A stretch of DNA of 38,215 bases from Bryobacterales bacterium (GTDB lineage: Bacteria > Acidobacteriota > Terriglobia > Bryobacterales > Bryobacteraceae). The notes below the pieces were generated by a model. It was not told the DNA's origin. It ran no database searches and was given only the letters and a program-made list of their open reading frames with translations. Shown piece after piece: positions 33,512 to 38,215 of the stretch; the first letter of the stretch is position 1, and each line of letters starts with the position of its first letter. Made by a program: the position numbers and the translations under genes. The stretch lies in assembly GCA_003163855.1 (NCBI GenBank), contig PLRJ01000182.1, positions 11,703 through 49,917 on the forward strand. The letters are read 5' to 3'.

Positions 33512-34707
33512 TGCTGGCTCATGGACACCGATTGCAAGCTAAACGTACCGCGCGCCCGCAGGCTGCCCAGAGGCCGATGGCATTCCAGCGCGAGCAGGAA
33601 CGCCTTGGCGTCAGCAGGCGCGGTGAAATTCCAGGATGAATCGGCAAGCAGGTCTCCTGAAACAAGCTCGCCAGAGCCACCTTTGATGGGGTGCAGGTGC
33701 CAGGCCAGACCGCTGGGAGCCAGAATCTCCTGCGAGCGCGCTTGCCAGGAGAGATTGTAGTTCTTGCCGGGTTCGACGTCGACGTACTGCTGCAACAAGA
33801 CAACCTTATCGGCCTGGTCTCCAAACAGGTTGATGCGGACCATGGCGTCGGAGGTTATCTGGTCGATACGAACGCCCGACTCTTCCATGCCGAGCCAATC
33901 GAAACCATGCCGGTAAAAAGGAAGGCGGAACTCACCGTTCGTCAGGGGATGGTAGACATCGGGGACGGACTGCTTAATCCAGCCGCCGTTATTCAGGCTT
34001 GCCCAGACTTTGATGGCGGGGGAGACCGCACCTGCCTGCAACATATGATCTTCGGAGATGGCGATGAGATCGTCGCGTCCCCAATCCTGCGGGTTGCCGT
34101 TTCCTACGACGTGGATGAGGCGTTCGATAACCAGGGGGACGGCATCGAAGTGCTTGTTATTTGCCAGGAACCAAGCGTATTGAAGGATGATGCGGGGACG
34201 GTCGGGTATGGCGGCGTCCAGTTTGCTTTCATTCTGGGTAATGGCCCACATCTGGGAAAAAATCGGCTCGGAAGCATAGGGTGTGACTTCGAGCGCGAGC
34301 TTGGCCCAATGGAAGAACTCGGCTACGTTCTGCTGGCGGTAATAGAAGTTAGTGAGCGTCCAGCGGGGCATGAACATGTGGTTCACTTCGGCGGCTTTTA
34401 AGAAGTCTTTCTCAGCGCCGGCCACGTCGCCGTTCTGCATCTCCGTCAGGAGGCCCAAGCGAGTCCAGGCGTCGTAATCAAAAGGATCGAGTTCAACCGA
34501 GCGGCGGAGGAGGGCTTCACGCTGGTCGGGCTGCCAGTTGGCCAGCTGATCGAGATAGAGAGCGTAATCAGGGAAAAGGTGCACAGCTTCGCTAATGGAA
34601 GTGGCGGTGTCTTGTTCGTACAGAGCTGAAGCGCGTGCGAGTGCGAAGGCGAATATGGATGCGGCCAGCGCGCCGAGGATGAGCGTGTAGCGGATGGCAA
34701 TCATCAT
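33508..34707 (-). CDS. membrane-anchored TPR-like protein of unknown function
   Basis: The 399-residue protein starts with MMIAIRYTLILGALAASIFAFALA, a signal anchor or signal peptide. Helical TPR-like repeats follow at about residues 55-190 (for example EALLRRSVELDPFDYDAWTRLGLL, then GAEKDFLKAAEVNHMFMPRW and AEFFHWAKLALEVTP). The C-terminal part (from about residue 270) is beta-rich, with NYNLSWQARSQ and FLLALECHRPLGS, and resembles a carbohydrate-binding-like sandwich. Such proteins sit in exopolysaccharide loci of acidobacteria, but I cannot give a specific role. The ATG at 34707 overlaps the ispF stop (TAATG), so translation is coupled; a GTG upstream at 34746 is less likely. Confidence 0.8.
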   Translation of the reverse strand: MMIAIRYTLILGALAASIFAFALARASALYEQDTATSISEAVHLFPDYALYLDQLANWQPDQREALLRRSVELDPFDYDAWTRLGLLTEMQNGDVAGAEKDFLKAAEVNHMFMPRWTLTNFYYRQQNVAEFFHWAKLALEVTPYASEPIFSQMWAITQNESKLDAAIPDRPRIILQYAWFLANNKHFDAVPLVIERLIHVVGNGNPQDWGRDDLIAISEDHMLQAGAVSPAIKVWASLNNGGWIKQSVPDVYHPLTNGEFRLPFYRHGFDWLGMEESGVRIDQITSDAMVRINLFGDQADKVVLLQQYVDVEPGKNYNLSWQARSQEILAPSGLAWHLHPIKGGSGELVSGDLLADSSWNFTAPADAKAFLLALECHRPLGSLRARGTFSLQSVSMSQQ

Positions 34708-35204
34708 TAAGCGGCCGCCAGCAATACGACTGCCTGCGCTTCGCACGAGCGGCCTTCCCCGACGGGGCCGACCTTTTCAGCAGTTTTGAACTTGACGCTT
34801 ACCTGTTCGGCAGCGAGACCGGTAGCATGGGCCAGGCCTTGGCGAATCGCCGGGCGGAAATCCTTTAACTTGGGACGCTCCAGCACAATGGTCGAATCGA
34901 CATTGACCAGCTGGTAGCCGCGATCGGAGGCGAGCTTGATGGCATGCTGGAGAAACTGCAGACTGCCGGCGCCCTTCCACTCGGGCGCGGTGTCGGGGAA
35001 GTGCATGCCGATGTCGCCGAGCGAGAGCGCGCCCAGCACGGCGTCTGTTACGGCATGGAAAAGAACATCGGCATCCGAATGGCCGGCAAGGCCGAAGTCA
35101 GATGGTATCTGCACGCCTCCCAGAATGAGCGCGCGGCCCACTTCGGTGCGGTGCGAATCCCAGCCTTGGCCGATGCGAAAAGGAGCAATGAGCGTGACAG
35201 GCAT
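34707..35204 (-). CDS. ispF: 2-C-methyl-D-erythritol 2,4-cyclodiphosphate synthase
   Basis: This enzyme of the MEP isoprenoid pathway makes the cyclic diphosphate from the CDP-methylerythritol phosphate. The 165-residue length is normal for IspF. Metal-binding residues lie in GWDSHR (Asp 16, His 18), GHSDADVLFHAV and LGDIGMHFPDTAPEWKGAGS, and the C-terminal motif VSVKFKTAEKVGPVGEGRSCEA is complete. The start is ATG 35204, one base after the ispD stop; upstream in-frame residues are shadow sequence of ispD. IspD and IspF catalyse neighbouring steps, and in some bacteria they are fused. Here they are separate but translationally coupled. Confidence 0.97.
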   Translation of the reverse strand: MPVTLIAPFRIGQGWDSHRTEVGRALILGGVQIPSDFGLAGHSDADVLFHAVTDAVLGALSLGDIGMHFPDTAPEWKGAGSLQFLQHAIKLASDRGYQLVNVDSTIVLERPKLKDFRPAIRQGLAHATGLAAEQVSVKFKTAEKVGPVGEGRSCEAQAVVLLAAA

Positions 35205-35205
35205 G

Positions 35206-35931
35206 TCAGTGGGTTTCGAGCGGCGAACTTTCCAGCGCGAGATAGAGGCGGGCAAGTTCCATGTCAGTTGGCTTGGTGATTTTAATATTGCGGTCGGTGC
35301 CCAATACGACCGAAACCTCCACCTGTTCCAGGCGTTCGACGAGAGAGGATTCGTCGGTGCCGATAAAGACATCCTCGCGCGCCTTTTCGAAAGCCTGGCG
35401 AATCAATGCGAGGCGGAAGACCTGGGGAGTCTGGGTAAGGATGAGGCGTTCGCGCGGCAGCGTGGCGCGCACCTTGTTGCGATGCACCTGCTTTACGGTG
35501 TCGACGGGAACGATGCCGACGATAGCAGCGCCTGATTCGCGGGCTTCGGCGATGACTGCCTCAATAATGTCGCGTTCGACAAAGGGACGAACGGCGTCAT
35601 GCACCGCGACAAGTTCGGTATCGCCGGCGATGGTGGCCAGGGCGTTCTCAACCGACTGCTGGCGGGATTCGCCACCTTCAACAGTGCGGACAATGCTGGC
35701 GAGACCTTCCTTCTTAAACAGCTCGTTAGCCCAAGTTATGTCATCCGCGCGGAGCGCGACAACAATCTCCGTTATGGAGGGCGCACTGACAAATTTACGG
35801 ATTGTATGAACCAGGATGGGGGAGCCATTCAGAAGCATGAACTGCTTGCGGCTGGTGCCTTCCTTCTCAGGTGCGCTGCGGCCCATGCGGGTGCCGAGAC
35901 CAGCGGCCGGAATGATGACGGAAACTTTCAT
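35206..35931 (-). CDS. ispD: 2-C-methyl-D-erythritol 4-phosphate cytidylyltransferase
   Basis: This enzyme attaches CMP to methylerythritol phosphate in the MEP pathway. The 241-residue protein opens with SVIIPAAGLGTRMG (the CTP-binding loop), followed by KQFMLLNGSPILVHTIRKF, RADDI, GGESRQQSVENAL, VAVHDAVRPFV, and the C-terminal GTDESSLVERLE and KITKPTDMELA. The order and spacing match IspD. It starts at ATG 35931, 42 bases after the PIN/TRAM stop, and is followed at once by ispF. The PIN/TRAM-ispD-ispF order recalls the arrangement in many bacteria with yacL upstream of ispD. Confidence 0.97.
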   Translation of the reverse strand: MKVSVIIPAAGLGTRMGRSAPEKEGTSRKQFMLLNGSPILVHTIRKFVSAPSITEIVVALRADDITWANELFKKEGLASIVRTVEGGESRQQSVENALATIAGDTELVAVHDAVRPFVERDIIEAVIAEARESGAAIVGIVPVDTVKQVHRNKVRATLPRERLILTQTPQVFRLALIRQAFEKAREDVFIGTDESSLVERLEQVEVSVVLGTDRNIKITKPTDMELARLYLALESSPLETH

Positions 35932-35973
35932 GTGATTGGCAGGCGAACTCTAATGATAAATGAGTCAGTGTGG

Positions 35974-37038
35974 CTAGCGATTGCTAGTGCCGGCGGAAGC
36001 GGCGGCGGCGGGGTGAATCTCGCCGGCGGCCTGAACGCGTTCGTCGTAGCGGCCGAAGATCATTTTGCCGGCGGTGGTTTGAAGAACGCTGGTGACAATG
36101 ATGTCGACAGTTTTTGAGATGTGGCGCCGGGCATTGTCTACTACAACCATGGTGCCGTCATCCAGGTAGGCCACGCCCTGATTGTGTTCCTTGCCTTCTT
36201 TAAGGATGAAGACGCGCATCAGTTCGCCGGGAAGAACGATGGGCTTGAGAGCGTTGGCGAGCTCGTTGATGTTGAGCACCAGAACGCCTTGCACCTGGGC
36301 GAGCTTATTGAGGTTGAAATCGTTGGTGACGATCTTGGCGCCGCTGAGCTTGGCAAATTCGATGAGCTTGATGTCTACTTCCTTAATAGCCGGGAACTCT
36401 TTCGGAGAGACTTCAAGCTGGATGCCGGGCAGCTTCTGGAGCTGCTGGACAACGTCAAGACCGCGACGTCCGCGAGCGCGGCGGGCTGAGTCGGAGGAGT
36501 CGGCTACAAGCTGAAGTTCGTGCAGAACGAAGCGGGGTACGACCAAGGGGCCATCGAGGAAACCGGACTCGACGATATCGGCAACGCGGCCATCGATAAG
36601 AACGCTGGTATCGAGCAACTTACTTTGATGGCTGGCGGACTGGGCGGCAGCGGACGGCGGAACCAGCCAGGAGACGGGAAGCGCGTCGGCTTTCGCGATA
36701 CCGATAAGGAGGCCGATGTAGGCGCCGAGGACTGGCATTGCCAAGCGGAAGAATTGAAGCGCCGGGGTATCGGCCACGGCGACGCTTTTCGAAACGATTA
36801 CAAAGCACAAGCCCAGCAAAGCGCCTGCGAACAGGCCGACGCTACCGGCAGTCAGCGCGCGCAGGCTAGCCCGCCGCAAGCGCAAGGCGATGAGACTGGC
36901 AAGGCAGACAGCAAGCAGCCCGGCAATGGCAGAAACTAATGGCGATAGTCCGAAAGGCTGAAAGGTAACGGCAAGACCAATTGTCAGCGAAGCGAACCCA
37001 AATAAGAGAGCAAAGGTATCCCAATTTGTACGATTCAC
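35974..37038 (-). CDS. membrane-anchored PIN/TRAM domain protein, YacL-like
   Basis: The 354-residue protein has about four hydrophobic segments in residues 8-115, then a PIN-type nuclease domain. Acidic PIN residues can be placed at Asp 143 (LLDTSVLIDG), Glu 174 (VLHELQ), Asp 195 (RGRRGLD) and Asp 240 (VTNDFN). A TRAM-like RNA-binding domain follows at about 267-333 (LPGELMRVFILKEGKEHNQGVAYLDDGTMVVVDN). Family members are membrane-bound, presumed RNases near ispD. The start is a GTG at 37038; no ATG lies nearby and the frame is consistent. It heads the operon with ispD, ispF, the TPR-like gene and the FkbM gene. A likely promoter lies at 37128-37136. Confidence 0.9.
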   Translation of the reverse strand: MNRTNWDTFALLFGFASLTIGLAVTFQPFGLSPLVSAIAGLLAVCLASLIALRLRRASLRALTAGSVGLFAGALLGLCFVIVSKSVAVADTPALQFFRLAMPVLGAYIGLLIGIAKADALPVSWLVPPSAAAQSASHQSKLLDTSVLIDGRVADIVESGFLDGPLVVPRFVLHELQLVADSSDSARRARGRRGLDVVQQLQKLPGIQLEVSPKEFPAIKEVDIKLIEFAKLSGAKIVTNDFNLNKLAQVQGVLVLNINELANALKPIVLPGELMRVFILKEGKEHNQGVAYLDDGTMVVVDNARRHISKTVDIIVTSVLQTTAGKMIFGRYDERVQAAGEIHPAAAASAGTSNR

Positions 37039-37127
37039 AAGGTAATCTCATTACGAATTCGGCCGGAAGAAGTTCCTAGTTCATCGTGGTACTAAAAGAA
37101 ATACTCTACCCGCCGATATTGCAGCGA

Positions 37128-37136
37128 AGTATAGCA
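37128..37136 (-). promoter_or_regulatory. extended -10 element upstream of the PIN/TRAM operon
   Basis: Read on the minus strand, TGCTATACT is an extended -10 box (TGnTATACT). It would give a 5' leader of about 80 bases before the GTG start at 37038. No strong -35 box precedes it. The sequence GGTACTAAAAGA occurs twice nearby (about 37088 and 37172). Confidence 0.5.
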
Positions 37137-37202
37137 TTTTGGTAAGGCCGCGCTTGTGAGAGTGAAGGAGGGTACTAAAAGAGAAAGTGAGGAGTCGCCG
37201 GC

Positions 37203-37706
37203 TTAAAGCGCCTTGGCGAGCTCCTCAGCGAATGCACTGTGACGGGCTGGTGACGAATTGCTACGACGGTTAGAGTTGCTCTTCACGTTGTTGCGAACTG
37301 GAGCATTGGCCCCCGCAGCAGTTGCGGCGGCATTGGGGTTGGCTGTAGTGTGACCGGCAGTAGTAGGATTACTGGCTGCGGGAGTAAACGTTCGCCTGGG
37401 CCGGTCGGGAGAAAATGAAGCCGATGGAGTCTTAACCACTGGTTTAGCGCCCGACTTGGGAGGCTGAGCGGGGTTAGCGCGAAGTAATCGGTCTTCTAAA
37501 GGAGCGCGATCAAATCGGCGGATGATGGAGTTCATCTCTTCCTGATTCGGGGATTCGATGAAAGCGAAACCTTTGGATTCTTGCGTTTCGGGGTTACGGA
37601 TTACCTTGACCGCATCTGCGACCAGGCTTTCTGAGGATAGCCACGACTTGATATCGTCGGCGGTCACCCAGACAGGGAGATTTCCGAGGAAAACGGTAAA
37701 GCTCAT
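37203..37706 (-). CDS. single-RRM RNA-binding protein
   Basis: The 167-residue protein begins with one RNA recognition motif, residues about 3-78. RNP2 is VFLGNLP (5-11) and RNP1 is KGFAFIES (45-52), both with the aromatic positions that stack on RNA. A basic, Ala/Asn/Ser-rich tail that looks disordered fills the rest, ending AFAEELAKAL. Bacterial single-RRM proteins (as in cyanobacteria) bind single-stranded RNA and often respond to cold. It is a single gene on the minus strand between the PIN/TRAM operon and the gene at the window end. The start is ATG 37706. The 245 bases upstream hold a hairpin CCCAAT/ATTGGG (37844-37859) but no gene. Confidence 0.92.
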   Translation of the reverse strand: MSFTVFLGNLPVWVTADDIKSWLSSESLVADAVKVIRNPETQESKGFAFIESPNQEEMNSIIRRFDRAPLEDRLLRANPAQPPKSGAKPVVKTPSASFSPDRPRRTFTPAASNPTTAGHTTANPNAAATAAGANAPVRNNVKSNSNRRSNSSPARHSAFAEELAKAL

Positions 37707-37930
37707 GTATTGATTAGTGTGTTTTGTCTCCGTGAAGGAAGAGTGCGAACGAGGAAGACCTCGCAGGAATTTGGCCCCACAGTGACTGCTAACACATTAG
37801 CACAGTCTGCACAATCAGGTAAACCCCAAAAGAGCTTGTTTATCCCAATTTTCATTGGGTTAGGGCTTTTCCGATGAGTATCACTGGGGGCAAACAGACG
37901 CAGCTCTGGTATCGCCACTCTGAGGCTAGT

Positions 37931-37953
37931 AAAACGAAGCCGATTTTTGGCTT
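37931..37953 (-). terminator. terminator of the gene at the right window end
   Basis: On the minus strand AAGCC (37953-37949) and GGCTT (37941-37937) pair around a short A-rich loop and are followed by CGTTTT. The hairpin overlaps the stop codon of the partial gene. Confidence 0.6.
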
Positions 37954-38215
37954 AGGCGGCGGTCTTTTTTGTCAGTTCGGTGGTCAATTCCCTGTTCAGA
38001 TTTTGCAGCGTCAGGCGAAAAGCGGCGGTCAGGTCTTCGAACGGGACCCGGATGTTACCGGGGAGCGGAACTTCCATGGTGCTGCGGACTTCGTTTTCGA
38101 TTTCGGCGGTGGCGGCGCGGGCATTGGTGAGGCGGATTTTGGCTTCGTGGGACTCCTGCTGGCGTTTTTGCGATTCGAACCCATTTTGCTGGCGGGCTGG
38201 TTCTTTGCGCTGGTT
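37952..38215 (-). CDS. C-terminal end of an unidentified protein
   Basis: An open frame enters from the window edge and ends with a TAA at 37954-37952, giving the last 87 residues of a protein. It begins NQRKEPARQQNG, continues with a helical stretch rich in Gln, Arg and Glu (SHEAKIRLTNARAATAEIEN), then PLPGNIRVPFEDLTAAFRLTL and TTELTKKTAA. The Ala/Glu-rich helix followed by a short loop and another helix is somewhat like the C-terminal part of phage terminase small subunits, but with only this fragment I cannot name it. Confidence 0.65.
   Translation of the reverse strand, partial: NQRKEPARQQNGFESQKRQQESHEAKIRLTNARAATAEIENEVRSTMEVPLPGNIRVPFEDLTAAFRLTLQNLNRELTTELTKKTAA

Noticed and set aside
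37703..37918. A 71-codon frame on the minus strand overlapping the RRM start (ATGA)
   Set aside because: The predicted peptide has no signal, domain or regular composition, and it covers the hairpin and leader region of the RRM gene. The overlap with the RRM start is most likely chance.
38130..38190. GGGTTCGAATC on the minus strand, like a tRNA T loop
   Set aside because: No pairing T stem or acceptor stem surrounds it, and it lies inside an open coding frame.

Overview
The window looks like a chromosomal segment of an acidobacterium, probably of the Solibacter/Bryobacter type. This is inferred from moderate GC content, an Oar-like TonB-dependent receptor with an N-terminal carboxypeptidase-regulatory domain, a Tat-exported aldo/keto reductase beside a large cytochrome c protein, and a BamA/SurA-like/TamB-like envelope operon. 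No integrase, transposase or CRISPR array is visible.

Layout. 1-2797 (minus): a truncated exported cytochrome c protein downstream of a Tat-signal aldo/keto reductase. 2923-4219 (plus): a remnant of a PAS domain and a tandem universal stress protein. 4380-7013 (plus) is the most unusual part. In order it holds a terminator-containing element (C), three tRNA genes (Tyr-type GUA, Cys GCA, Leu UAG), a small promoter-to-terminator unit (A), a Ro60/TROVE RNA-binding protein, two tandem stem-closed RNAs that look like bacterial Y RNAs, and a second promoter-to-terminator unit (B) related to A. 7140-10364 (plus): the Oar-like receptor. 10397-13267 (minus): an exported beta-helix protein with a duplicated domain. 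13445-14539 (plus): an unknown membrane protein with two repeats. 14579-15172 (minus): YceI. 15244-21564 (plus): a glycan block with a GH125 alpha-mannosidase, a Wzc-like tyrosine kinase, a methyltransferase with a coiled-coil tail and a family 2 glycosyltransferase. 21570-30083 (minus): an outer-membrane biogenesis operon, BamA-like, then a SurA-like chaperone, then a TamB-like protein. 30196-32733 (plus): a YihY-type membrane protein and a YbiT-like ABC-F ATPase. 32717-37038 (minus): a tightly coupled operon of PIN/TRAM protein, ispD, ispF, a TPR-like protein and an FkbM methyltransferase. 37203-38215 (minus): an RRM protein and the C-terminal end of an unidentified gene.

The key observation is the Ro60 locus. 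Ro60 proteins are ring-shaped RNA chaperones that bind Y RNAs and misfolded RNAs. Two RNAs of about 70-80 nt sit directly downstream of this gene. Each is closed by a long helix whose base pairs differ between the copies by compensatory changes. The inner end of each helix carries the CGAATG / TTGTC pair of motifs, reminiscent of the Ro-binding site of known Y RNAs. On either side lie related units A and B, each with a matched promoter, a tiny start-to-stop reading frame and an intrinsic terminator. The neighbouring tRNA genes carry lesions in positions that are nearly invariant. How these parts work together is inference; the sequence shows only their clustering and the paired structures.
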